Source: an uncultured Dysosmobacter sp.
GTDB lineage: Bacteria > Bacillota > Clostridia > Oscillospirales > Oscillospiraceae
DNA: 64,000 bases
Assembly: GCF_947631635.1 (NCBI RefSeq)
Contig: NZ_CANRMB010000008.1
Span: 41,347-105,346, forward strand
Reading direction: 5' to 3'
Part shown: positions 1-7,557 of the stretch, one piece after another
Layout of the letters: each line of letters opens with the position of its first letter
Numbering within the stretch: the first letter of the stretch is position 1
Made by a program: the position numbers and the translations under genes
Notes under the pieces: generated by a model
The model's database searches: none
Seen by the model: only the letters and a program-made list of their open reading frames with translations
What the model was told of the DNA's origin: nothing

Positions 1-531
1 GAAGTCGTTTTCATATCCGTTTTCCCGCAAATAAGCGTCCATGACGGCGACTGTGGCGGGCTCCCGTTCAAAGGGCCCCCTGTGCATCATCTGTACACAG
101 AGGCCCTCCTCCAGGGGCCAGAATTCCGCGGCGGAGCAGTCCAGCTTCTTTTTCTGCGCCGCGGCTTCAACGGCCCAGGCGAAATGGGCCTCCGTCACGA
201 AATCCGGCAGGCGGATCACCGATATCCAGCGGAACGATTCTTTGCGGCCGTAGTCCACGTCCGCGGTGCCGTCCTGCTGCCAGAACCCCTCCAGCGGCGG
301 CACCACGTAGTCATAGAAGCCCTCTATCTCCCGGCCTTTTTTCCAGCTGGTTTTCAGCGCATAGGAGGCCGCGTACAGAATGGCGACGGCCTGCTGGTAG
401 GCCCCGCCTTCCGCGTTGGGGTCCCCGGCCCCGCGGACTGCCGCGAAGCGCATCCGGGGAACTGTTATGATCTCCGGTTTCTCCGCCGGGACATACAGTT
501 CTTTATATTCTTTTTTAAAGTCAAATGCCAT
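1..531 (-). CDS. GyrI-like small-molecule-binding domain protein (3' end cut by window edge)
   Basis: The minus-strand frame is open from an ATG at 531 to the window edge (177 codons, no stop seen). AGGAGATG lies a few bases upstream of the ATG and supports this start. The protein begins MAFDFKKEYKELYVPAEKPE and continues with VPRMRFAAVRGAGDPN, then EGFYDYVVPPLEGFWQ, and near the edge LCVQMMHRGPFEREPATV. This pattern fits the stand-alone GyrI-like/AraC effector-binding fold (COG4832-type), which binds small hydrophobic molecules or inhibits gyrase in relatives. It has no DNA-binding domain. A second GyrI-like domain is fused to the MerR regulator at 4931. The ligand is unknown. Copy 1 of the hairpin repeat lies just upstream. 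Confidence 0.75.
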   Translation of the reverse strand, partial: MAFDFKKEYKELYVPAEKPEIITVPRMRFAAVRGAGDPNAEGGAYQQAVAILYAASYALKTSWKKGREIEGFYDYVVPPLEGFWQQDGTADVDYGRKESFRWISVIRLPDFVTEAHFAWAVEAAAQKKKLDCSAAEFWPLEEGLCVQMMHRGPFEREPATVAVMDAYLRENGYENDF

Positions 532-555
532 GGTGGTCATCTCCTTCCTCTGTGG

Positions 556-740
556 ATATAGTCCATTCACTTGAAAAATCCCATGGGATTTTTCAAGCGG
601 GCGATGCCCGCTGTGCGTAAAGCACACAGTGATGGACTATGAAATGCAAATCGAGGCCGCGGTCCGCGGCCTGTCACAGCACATGTGCGCTGCGACACTT
701 GAAAAGTGGATTTACCACTTTTCAAGTTATTTGATTATAA
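556..740 (-). repeat. Hairpin-chain intergenic repeat, copy 1 (reverse orientation)
   Basis: This 185-bp element is homologous to 17724-17908 and 61274-61457. Read on the minus strand it starts TATAATCAAATAACTTG and ends near GGACTATAT. In order it has an AT-rich stem CTTGAAAAGTGG/CCACTTTTCAAG, a TGTCGCAGC/GCTGTGACA stem, a GGCCGCGG stem, a conserved unpaired stretch ATTTCATAGTC, two GC-rich stems, and a perfect palindrome centred on CCCATGGG. It lies between the glmS 3' end and the start of the GyrI-like gene and encodes nothing recognisable. Confidence 0.9.
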
Positions 741-783
741 GACCATGATAGAGCCTCACACGATGGGAGAGTCAAGAGTGATC

Positions 784-810
784 AAGCCCGTGCCGGAACG
801 GCACGGGCTT
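784..810 (-). terminator. Probable glmS terminator hairpin
   Basis: AAGCCCGTGCC and GGCACGGGCTT form an 11-bp perfect stem with a 5-base loop, starting 6 bases after the glmS stop codon. There is no clear U tract on the minus strand, so termination strength is uncertain. Confidence 0.6.
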
Positions 811-815
811 GTGCG

Positions 816-2654
816 TTATTCCACGGTGACGGATTTCGCCAGGTTCCGGGGCTTGTCGATATCGCATCCGCGCTGCAGCGCCACATAGTAGGCAAACAAT
901 TGCAGCGGCACCACGCCCAGAGAGGGCTGGAGGATCAGGTGGGTATCCGGGATCACGATGGTGGAGTCCGCGGTCTTTTCCATCTTCTCCTGGAATGCCT
1001 CCGTGGTGACGGCCAGGACCTCCGCGCCCCGGGCCTTCACCTCCACCACATTGCTCATGGCCTTGTCGAACAGGGGAGTGTAGGTCCCCAGGGCCACCAC
1101 CAGGGTGCCAGGCTCGATCAGGGAGATGGTGCCGTGCTTCAGCTCGCCGGAGGCGTAGGCCTCGGAGTGGATATAGCTGATCTCCTTCAGCTTCAGGGAA
1201 CCCTCCAGGCCCAGGGCGTAATCCAGGTTCCGGCCGATGAAGAAGATGGAGTTGTGGTTGAAATACCGGGAGGCAAAATACTGCACATCCTCGAAGTGTT
1301 CCAGGAAGTGCTCCATCTTCTCCGGCAGCCTCTGGACCTCCGCCAGGATGGCGTCGTATTCCTGGTGCTCCACGGTCCCCAGCAGGTCCGCCAGATACAG
1401 GCCCACCAGATCCATCAGCACCAGCTGGGTGGAATAGGCCTTGGTGGTGGCCACAGCGATCTCCGGGCCCGCCCAGGTGTACAGCACATCGTGGGCCTCC
1501 CGGGCAATGGAGCTGCCCACCACGTTGACCACGGCCAGCGTCCGGGCGCCCCGGCGCTTGGCCTCCCGCATGGCGGCCATGGTGTCCAGCGTCTCGCCGG
1601 ACTGGCTGATGACGATGACCAGGGTGTTTTCATCCACCAGCGGGTCGCTGTACCGGAACTCGGAGGCCAGCTCCACCTGCACCGGGCGGCGCAGCAGGCG
1701 CTCCCAGTTGTATTTGCTGACCATGCCCACATGGTAGGACGAGCCGCAGGCGATGATGAAGATGCGGGAGATGTTTTTCACATATTCCGCCGTCATCGCC
1801 ACATCGTCCAGGACCACCCGGCCATCCCGGATGCGGGGGGAGACGGTTTTGCGGATGGCCTCCGGCTGCTCCATGATCTCCTTGAACATGAAGTGGGCGT
1901 AGCCGCCCTTTTCCGCGGCGGAGACGTCCCAGTCCACCAGCGCGTGCTGCTTTTCCACCGGGACCAGCTCGTCGTCGAACACATCCACGCTGTCGGACGT
2001 CACCACGGCGATCTCGCCGTCATCCATGTAGACCACGTCCCGGGTGTATTTGATGACCGCCGTCACATCGGAGGCGATGAAGTTGCCGGTTTCGCCAAAG
2101 CCCAGGATCAGCGGACTGTCCTTCCGGGCGGCGATGAGGGCGTTGGGATAGTCGGAGCAGATGATGCCGAAGGCGTAGGAACCCTTGATGCGCCGCAGGA
2201 CGCGGCCCACGGCCTCCAGCATGCTGTGGCATTCGTTGTAGTGGAATTCCAGCAGCTGGGCCACCACCTCGGAGTCCGTGTCCGAGGTGAAGGTGACGCC
2301 CCGCTGGATCAGATGCTCCTTGATCTCCAGATAGTTTTCGATGATGCCGTTGTGCACCAGGGCGATGCTGCCGTTTTCGCTGATATGGGGGTGGGCGTTG
2401 ATGTCGTTGGGCTCGCCGTGGGTGGCCCAGCGGGTGTGTCCGATGCCAAGCGTCCCCTTCAGGTCGGCGCCGCCGTGGGTCAGGTCCGCCAGGACCTGCA
2501 AACGGCCCTTGGCCTTTTTCACCTGCAGCCCTGCCTGTTCGGAGCGCACCGCAATGCCGGCGGAGTCATAGCCCCGGTATTCCATCCGGGCCAATCCGTC
2601 CAGCAAGATCGGGGCCGCCTGTTCGCTGCCCACAAATCCAATGATTCCGCACAT
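816..2654 (-). CDS. glmS: Glutamine--fructose-6-phosphate aminotransferase (isomerizing)
   Basis: GlmS converts fructose-6-phosphate and glutamine to glucosamine-6-phosphate, the first step to UDP-GlcNAc for peptidoglycan. The 612-aa protein has the family's usual length. It starts MCGIIGFVG, placing the catalytic Cys2 of the N-terminal Ntn glutaminase domain at the mature N-terminus. Two SIS sugar-isomerase domains follow (about residues 285-600), with IIACGSSYHVG, ISQSGETLDT and a C-terminal DKPRNLAKSVTVE. AGGAGG precedes the ATG. A glmS ribozyme occupies the 5' UTR, so expression is expected to be repressed by the product, glucosamine-6-phosphate. It is a single-gene transcription unit. 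Confidence 0.98.
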   Translation of the reverse strand: MCGIIGFVGSEQAAPILLDGLARMEYRGYDSAGIAVRSEQAGLQVKKAKGRLQVLADLTHGGADLKGTLGIGHTRWATHGEPNDINAHPHISENGSIALVHNGIIENYLEIKEHLIQRGVTFTSDTDSEVVAQLLEFHYNECHSMLEAVGRVLRRIKGSYAFGIICSDYPNALIAARKDSPLILGFGETGNFIASDVTAVIKYTRDVVYMDDGEIAVVTSDSVDVFDDELVPVEKQHALVDWDVSAAEKGGYAHFMFKEIMEQPEAIRKTVSPRIRDGRVVLDDVAMTAEYVKNISRIFIIACGSSYHVGMVSKYNWERLLRRPVQVELASEFRYSDPLVDENTLVIVISQSGETLDTMAAMREAKRRGARTLAVVNVVGSSIAREAHDVLYTWAGPEIAVATTKAYSTQLVLMDLVGLYLADLLGTVEHQEYDAILAEVQRLPEKMEHFLEHFEDVQYFASRYFNHNSIFFIGRNLDYALGLEGSLKLKEISYIHSEAYASGELKHGTISLIEPGTLVVALGTYTPLFDKAMSNVVEVKARGAEVLAVTTEAFQEKMEKTADSTIVIPDTHLILQPSLGVVPLQLFAYYVALQRGCDIDKPRNLAKSVTVE

Positions 2655-2718
2655 AAAAGATCCTCCTGATGATCTATGATATCAAAAGGACAAACGCGCA
2701 GTCATTTGTCACTTTTAC

Positions 2719-2984
2719 CGCGGTCACAGCCTCTCTGTTTTGCGGTCGCCCGCATATTTGCCGACTGTGTCACATGCCCGCGGGCACGGAGGGACATCCG
2801 CCGAATGCTTCGATCCCACAGGCCGCCTGCCGGAAATTTTTCCGCGGCTTCCAAGACCTGTGTGACAGCACGCGTCCCACCGGACTGCGGCCGCAAAAGG
2901 GCGGCCGCGGCGCTGGATGCCGTGCTGTGCTTCCCTCACCTCGTCGTCCTGCCGGACCGTCCGTCCGGCAGGCACATGGCGCTT
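2719..2984 (-). promoter_or_regulatory. glmS ribozyme with enlarged internal domain
   Basis: On the minus strand, about 65 bases before the glmS ATG, the self-cleaving core motifs are present. AAGCGCC lies at 2978-2984 (cleavage expected between A2983 and G2982), GACGACGAGGTGAGGG at 2933-2948, and TTCGGCGGATGTCCCTCC at 2788-2805. A P4-like stem CACAGTC...GGCTGTG follows. Between the second and third motifs sit about 127 bases with further strong hairpins (GCGGCCGC/GCGGCCGC; ACAGCACG/CGTGCTGT; CACAGG...CCTGTG). As I recall, the equivalent segment in well-studied examples is only a short loop. Cleavage triggered by glucosamine-6-phosphate should destabilise the glmS mRNA. The outer borders are approximate. 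Confidence 0.88.
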
Positions 2985-3123
2985 ATGATGGGATCTCTCC
3001 CATGAGCCTCCTTTCACCTCTGCGATTTCAATGTAGTATATGATAAAACTCCCCCGTGGGAGCATTATCCACGTATGGAACGGCGGAAAAAGGCAGATAC
3101 TTCTTCAATGGAGGAGACTGCCT

Positions 3124-3807
3124 ATGATAACCGCCTTTACGCGCACTGTGATACTCTATTTTCTCATTATGATCGGCCTGCGCCTGATGGGCAAGCGGCA
3201 GATCGGCGAGCTGGAGCCCAGCGAGCTGGTCCTGACCATGATGCTCTCGGACCTGGCCGCCGTTCCCATGCAGGATTTCGGCATCCCGCTGCTGGCGGGC
3301 ATCATCCCCATCCTGACGCTGCTGTCCCTCTCCATGCTCTTGAGCCAGCTGTCCCTGCACAACCTGCGCTTCCGGGCGCTGGTGTGCGGCACGCCGTCCA
3401 TCCTGATCCGCAACGGCCAGCTCCAGCAGGAGGCCATGCGGAAAAACCGCTACACACTGGATGAGCTGCTGGAGGAGCTGCGGGGCCAGGGCATCTCCGG
3501 CATCGAGGATGTGAAATACGCGATCCTGGAGAATTCCGGTCAGCTGTCCATCCTGCCCTGGACGCGGCAGAAGCCGCCCACTGCCAGCCAGCTGGGACTG
3601 AAGTTGGAGGATGACGTCACGTTGCCGGTGGTCCTTGTCAACGACGGCCGCGCCCTGCGGAAAAACCTCATTTCCTGCGGGAAGGACGAGCAGTGGCTCC
3701 AGGAGGAGCTGCGAAAACGGCACCTGTCCTCGCCCAAAGAGGTCTTTCTCCTCACACTGGACGAACACGGACAGGTGATCTGCGTCAAAAAGGAGAGACC
3801 GGCATGA
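3124..3807 (+). CDS. DUF421 (YetF-like) membrane protein
   Basis: This 227-aa protein starts at the ATG at 3124 behind GGAGGAG. Residues 1-80 hold two to three membrane helices (TVILYFLIMIGLRLMGKRQIG; IPLLAGIIPILTLLSLSMLL). The KRQIGELEPSELVLTMMLSDLAAVPM stretch is typical of DUF421/YetF proteins. The C-terminal cytoplasmic part, with RNGQ and the YTLDELLEELR-type segment, matches the family's soluble domain. In Bacillus relatives are linked to spore or stress membranes, but the biochemical role is unknown. Its stop overlaps the next start (ATGA), so the two genes are probably one transcript. Confidence 0.88.
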   Translation: MITAFTRTVILYFLIMIGLRLMGKRQIGELEPSELVLTMMLSDLAAVPMQDFGIPLLAGIIPILTLLSLSMLLSQLSLHNLRFRALVCGTPSILIRNGQLQQEAMRKNRYTLDELLEELRGQGISGIEDVKYAILENSGQLSILPWTRQKPPTASQLGLKLEDDVTLPVVLVNDGRALRKNLISCGKDEQWLQEELRKRHLSSPKEVFLLTLDEHGQVICVKKERPA

Positions 3808-4187
3808 GAAAAGCGTTTCTGCCCCCCATCGCCGTTCTGGCGGCGATCCTGGCCTTTGCCCTTTGGAACAGCGGCAGGATGTCCGCGCACACAGAGCGCT
3901 GGCGGGAACAGCTCCAACAGGCGGATGCGCTGGCCCAGGCGGAGGATTGGTCCCAGGCCCTCTCCGCCCTCTCGGACAGCTACGCGGACTGGTCTGACCG
4001 CCAAACGTATCTCCACATCGTCTCCGAACACGACGCGGTGGAGGACGCGGAGGCCATGTACCGCCGCGCCATGGCCTTTGCCGCCACCCGGGAGATCACG
4101 GAATTCCGGGCGGAGATCTCCGACCTGCGGGATCAGCTGCGCCTGCTGGCGGATATGGAGCGGTTCAGCGTCAAAAACGTGCTGTAA
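3804..4187 (+). CDS. DUF4363 family protein
   Basis: This 127-aa protein has one N-terminal membrane helix (about residues 6-22, LPPIAVLAAILAFALWNSG), followed by a helical extracytoplasmic segment rich in Trp, Glu and Arg. The architecture and its pairing with a DUF421 gene match DUF4363. The start overlaps the DUF421 stop by four bases, so translation is likely coupled. Function is unknown. It runs convergent to nrdR, whose stop is only 7 bases away. Confidence 0.75.
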   Translation: MRKAFLPPIAVLAAILAFALWNSGRMSAHTERWREQLQQADALAQAEDWSQALSALSDSYADWSDRQTYLHIVSEHDAVEDAEAMYRRAMAFAATREITEFRAEISDLRDQLRLLADMERFSVKNVL

Positions 4188-4194
4188 AGGATAT

Positions 4195-4650
4195 TTACTT
4201 TTCGGCCAGAAGCTTGTTCAGCTCCGCCATGAAGGTGTCGATGTCTTTGAACTGACGGTACACGGAGGCAAAGCGGACATAGGCAACCTGATCCACCGTC
4301 CGCAGGCGGTCCATGACCTTCTCGCCGATGGTCTCCGTTCTGATCTCCCGCTCCATGGAGTTTTGCAGGTCCTGCTCGATCTCCTCGGCGATGCGCTCCA
4401 GCTCCGCCAGGGGAACAGGCCGCTTTTCACAGGCCCGGATCATGCCGCCCAGCACCTTCCGGCGGTCAAAGCTCTGCCGGCTGCCGTCCTTTTTCACCAC
4501 TACCATGGGCAGGCTCTCCACCGTCTCATATGTGGTGAACCGCTTGGAACAGGAGAGGCACTCCCTCCTGCGGCGAATGCTGGCGCCCTCATCTGCGGGG
4601 CGGGAATCGATGACCTTGCTCTCACTGTATCCGCAAAACGGACATTTCAT
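4195..4650 (-). CDS. nrdR: Transcriptional repressor NrdR
   Basis: NrdR is the zinc-finger/ATP-cone repressor of ribonucleotide reductase genes; it senses (d)ATP. The 151-aa protein has zinc ligands C3, C6, C31 and C34 (CPFC...CLSC), then RRRRECLSC and an ATP-cone domain from about residue 49 to 139. I chose the ATG at 4650 ([10 protein letters not shown]) because the zinc ribbon is N-terminal in all NrdR proteins and GGGAGG precedes it. Longer upstream reading would only add non-conserved residues. No ribonucleotide reductase gene lies in this window. Confidence 0.97.
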   Translation of the reverse strand: MKCPFCGYSESKVIDSRPADEGASIRRRRECLSCSKRFTTYETVESLPMVVVKKDGSRQSFDRRKVLGGMIRACEKRPVPLAELERIAEEIEQDLQNSMEREIRTETIGEKVMDRLRTVDQVAYVRFASVYRQFKDIDTFMAELNKLLAEK

Positions 4651-4859
4651 AGCGGGACCTCCCAATTTTCCGCCGGGGATACCCGGCGGTTTTTCATATG
4701 CGGCGACAATTCCAGACACATTCCGGAATTGGGGATATTATATCATAGCACCACAAAATATGGTATACATAATTCTCATATTTACAAAAATTTTTCAAGT
4801 TTCAGCGCCCTGCTGCCAAGACGGACCAGCGGGCCGGAGAAAAAATTTGAAGTTCCCCC

Positions 4860-4890
4860 TTGACTCTCTCATGGAGGGAGGGCGTATGCT
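4860..4890 (+). promoter_or_regulatory. MerR-type promoter (19-bp spacer)
   Basis: TTGACT (4860-4865) and TATGCT (4885-4890) are separated by 19 bp holding the dyad CTCTC-ATG-GAGGGAG. A long spacer containing the operator is the signature of MerR-activated promoters. It lies 40 bp before the MerR-like start and points to autoregulation. Confidence 0.75.
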
Positions 4891-4930
4891 GTACCTGAGC
4901 TCAAGAATCACATCGATGTGGAGGGAACCC

Positions 4931-5748
4931 ATGCTGAAGATCGGCGAATTTTCAAAACTGTCCAGAGTCAGCATCCGCATGCTGCGCCATTACGACGAGA
5001 TCGGCCTTCTGGCCCGGAGAGCATCGACCTTTTCACCGGCTACCGCTATTACAGTGAGGCCCAGCTCATCACGGCCAATCGGATCACCGCACTGAAAAAC
5101 ATGGGCTTTTCCCTGGCGGGCATTGCAGAGCTGCTGGCCTGCTGGGACGACCGGGCGGCGTTGGAGGGGCGCCTGCTGAAAAAGCGGGCGGAGGCGGAGG
5201 AAGAGGCGGCGGAGGCGGCACGGCGCCTGCGGCTCCTGGACACAGCCATTGAACGGCTGAGAAAGGACAAGACAGCCATGAAGTATGATGTGACGATCAA
5301 GACCCTGCCGGAGCGGTATGTGGCCAGCGTCCGGCAGATCATCCCCAGCTATGACCGGGAGGGCGACCTGTGGCATATCTTTGTGAGGGAGACCGCCCAC
5401 ATGGACATCCAGGAGGGCGACCCGGCCCTGTGCACCGGCATCTACCACGACGGCGAGTTCAAGGAGGGCGACGTGGATGTGGAGATCCAGAAGAGCGTGA
5501 AGGGGACGTATCCCGACACCGAGCACGTGAGATTCAAGACCGTCCCCGCGGTCCAGGTGGCCTCCGCCACCTTCCGGGGCAGCTACGGCCAGATCAGCGA
5601 GGTCAACGAGGCGGTGGCCGCCTGGGTGAGGGACAACGGCTATGTCTTTGACGGCCTGTTTTTCAACATCTACCATGTCAGCCCCCACGAGACCCGGGAC
5701 CCTGATCAGTTCGTCACCGAGGTCTGCTACCCGGTGCGGCGCAAGTGA
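4931..5748 (+). pseudogene. MerR family regulator with C-terminal GyrI-like domain, broken by a one-base frameshift
   Basis: The ATG at 4931, after GTGGAGGG, opens MLKIGEFSKLSRVSIRMLRH, a clear MerR winged-helix start. In that frame the reading degenerates after YDEIGLLA. One frame away it resumes as PESIDLFTGYRYYSEAQL and runs to 5748 through a coiled coil (about residues 75-115) and a GyrI-like effector domain (YDVTIKTLPERYVASVR...). Adding one C within the run at 5013-5015 (GGCCCGG) restores a continuous protein of about 272 aa. Intact relatives (BmrR-like) activate drug-efflux genes on ligand binding. This is either a true frameshift or a sequencing error in a short C run. No transporter follows. 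Confidence 0.85.
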
Positions 5749-5750
5749 GA

Positions 5751-5782
5751 AAAACGGCGGACCTTTCGTACGCCGTTTTTTT
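5751..5782 (+). terminator. Rho-independent terminator after the MerR-like gene
   Basis: AAAACGGCG and CGCCGTTTT form a stem followed directly by a T run ending at 5782. Confidence 0.85.
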
Positions 5783-5784
5783 CC

Positions 5785-5835
5785 TTGACATATATAGGAT
5801 ATCGATATATAATCCGATATATAGATGATCTATAT
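5785..5835 (+). promoter_or_regulatory. Sigma-A promoter and PadR-type operators
   Basis: TTGACA (5785-5790), a 17-bp spacer and TATAAT (5808-5813) form a consensus promoter. AT-rich dyads overlap it: ATATCGATAT inside the spacer and ATATAGAT-G-ATCTATAT at 5819-5835, just before the AAGGAGG ribosome site. This arrangement suggests autorepression by the PadR protein encoded next. Confidence 0.85.
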
Positions 5836-5849
5836 AAGGAGGAAGCGGT

Positions 5850-6197
5850 ATGGAACTGGACAAGAGCCTGGTCAGCGGCAGTATGGCGCTGCTGGTGCTG
5901 AAGCTGCTGGAGGATGGGGACAAGTACGGCTATCAGATGATCGAGGAATTGAAGCGGCGCAGCGATGACACCTTCCACTTGAAGGCCGGAACGCTGTATC
6001 CGCTGCTCCACGGCCTGGAGGAGAAGGGCTTCGTCACAGCCTATGAGCGGGAGGCCGCCGCGGGAAAGCCCCGGCGGTACTATCATCTGACGAAGGAGGG
6101 CGGCGCGGCCCTGCGGGAGAAGGAGGAATCCTGGAACGCCTATGCCCGCGCCGTGGGCCGGGTCCTGAAAGGAGGTGCCTGCTGTGCCGGAGCGTAA
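5850..6197 (+). CDS. PadR family transcriptional regulator
   Basis: This 115-aa winged-helix regulator has the PadR core: SGSMALLVLKLLEDGDKYGYQMIEEL, then LKAGTLYPLLHGLEEKGFV, then GKPRRYYHLTKEG. The short C-terminal helix is typical of PadR subfamily 2. AAGGAGG lies 7 bases before the ATG. The gene overlaps the start of the next one by 14 bp, so it is probably the local repressor of the two membrane-protein genes that follow. Its ligand is not evident. Confidence 0.95.
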   Translation: MELDKSLVSGSMALLVLKLLEDGDKYGYQMIEELKRRSDDTFHLKAGTLYPLLHGLEEKGFVTAYEREAAAGKPRRYYHLTKEGGAALREKEESWNAYARAVGRVLKGGACCAGA

Positions 6198-7557
6198 AAC
6201 GATACAGGAATATCTGGCGGCCGTGGAGGAACAGATCCGCTGGAAGCGGGCAAGGCCTGTGGTGGCGCTGGAATTGAAGCGGCATCTGGAGGACCAGCGG
6301 GACGCCTTTGCGGAGGAGGGAAGCGCCCCGGAAGAGGCGGAGCGCCTGGCTGTGGAGGAGATGGGGGACCCGGTATCCGTGGGCACGGAGCTGGACCGCA
6401 TCCACCGCCCCCGGCCCCAGTGGGGGCTGCTGCTGTTGACGGTGGCGCTGGCTGTGACCGGAGCCTTGCTGCGGGTGCTGCTGGAACGGGCGGGCGTCTT
6501 TTCTCATATTTACGCCGCAGACCCCGTCCGGACAGCGGCGGCCCTGCTTCTGGGAACCGCCTGTCTGCTGGGCGCTTATTTCCTGGACTACACCTGGCTG
6601 GTCCGCCACGCGGGGGTGGTGTACGTTGGCACGCTGCTGCTGACCGGGGCCGGCCTGCTGCTGACACCGCGTTATTCCGGCGGGCGGAACTACTATGCCG
6701 GTTATCTGGTACTGCTGTTCCCGGTGGTCTATGCCGCCTGGCTGTATATTTGCAGGGGAAAGGGCTGGAAAGGAATTTTACTTGCGGCCCTTGGCGGCGT
6801 GCTGCTGGCGGCTTTGACCGTCGTGGTACCGACCACGGCGGGACTGCTGACGCTGCTCCTGGCGGGCTTTGCCCTGATGGTCTGCGCCGCCGGGATGGAC
6901 TGGTTCGGCGTGGGACGGAAAAAGACTGTCAAAGCGACTCTGGGGGTGACGGCGGCGCTGGCCATATTCTCGATCTGGAGGGGAGGCCTGTCCCTGGCGG
7001 AGAGGCTGACACAGCTGCTCCACCCGGAGCTGGACGCATCTGGTGCTGGTTATCTGTCGATGTCCGTCAAAACCAGCCTGGGGCTTTCCCATCTGCTGGG
7101 CAGCGCCGACCGGGAGACGGTTTCACCGTATGCCCTGGGTGTGTTGGACTGGCCACAGGATTTCCTGCTCAGCGAGATGGTCTATAAGCTGGGCTGGCTG
7201 CCCTTCCTGGCGCTGGCCGCCGCCATCGCTGCCCTGCTGGTGTGGCTGTTCCGGCGCTGCCTGCGCCAACGGAACCAGGCGGGGCGGCTGATTGCCCTGG
7301 CCGTGGTGATGACGCTCACTATCCAAGCGGTATTCAGCCTTTTCATGAATATGGGCTATATAATAGTAGCAAACGTCTGTATGCCCCTGTTAGGCGGCAA
7401 TTTACATACTGTGATCGACATGGCCCTGATCGGCCTGGCCCTCTCTGTATTCCGCGGCAGTTCCATTGTTCGGGAGAGCTGCCCGGAAAGCACTGCGCCA
7501 TCCATGGGGGAGGGGAGGTGGCCCCATTGGCTTGCAGCACCATTCAGGAATATCTGA
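6184..7557 (+). CDS. FtsW/RodA-like membrane protein with N-terminal permease-prefix-like domain (paralogue 1)
   Basis: I chose the GTG at 6184 because AAAGGAGG sits 9 bases upstream; the protein is 457 aa. Residues 1-75 are a soluble helical domain (TIQEYLAAVEEQIRWKRARP ... AERLAVEEMGDPVSVGTELD), as found before several PadR-controlled membrane proteins. About ten hydrophobic segments follow. The C-terminal layout resembles FtsW/RodA/SpoVE proteins only loosely, and the usual Pro-Phe-X-Ser-Tyr-Gly-Gly motif is not visible here. Glycosyltransferase activity is therefore doubtful. The gene is in an operon with padR and its paralogue at 7527. Confidence 0.75.
   Translation: MPERKTIQEYLAAVEEQIRWKRARPVVALELKRHLEDQRDAFAEEGSAPEEAERLAVEEMGDPVSVGTELDRIHRPRPQWGLLLLTVALAVTGALLRVLLERAGVFSHIYAADPVRTAAALLLGTACLLGAYFLDYTWLVRHAGVVYVGTLLLTGAGLLLTPRYSGGRNYYAGYLVLLFPVVYAAWLYICRGKGWKGILLAALGGVLLAALTVVVPTTAGLLTLLLAGFALMVCAAGMDWFGVGRKKTVKATLGVTAALAIFSIWRGGLSLAERLTQLLHPELDASGAGYLSMSVKTSLGLSHLLGSADRETVSPYALGVLDWPQDFLLSEMVYKLGWLPFLALAAAIAALLVWLFRRCLRQRNQAGRLIALAVVMTLTIQAVFSLFMNMGYIIVANVCMPLLGGNLHTVIDMALIGLALSVFRGSSIVRESCPESTAPSMGEGRWPHWLAAPFRNI

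Noticed and set aside
900..2669. Long plus-strand open frame (589 codons) rich in His, Gly and Gln
   Set aside because: It is the exact antisense of glmS; such frames arise from high GC at third positions and show no domain or ribosome site.
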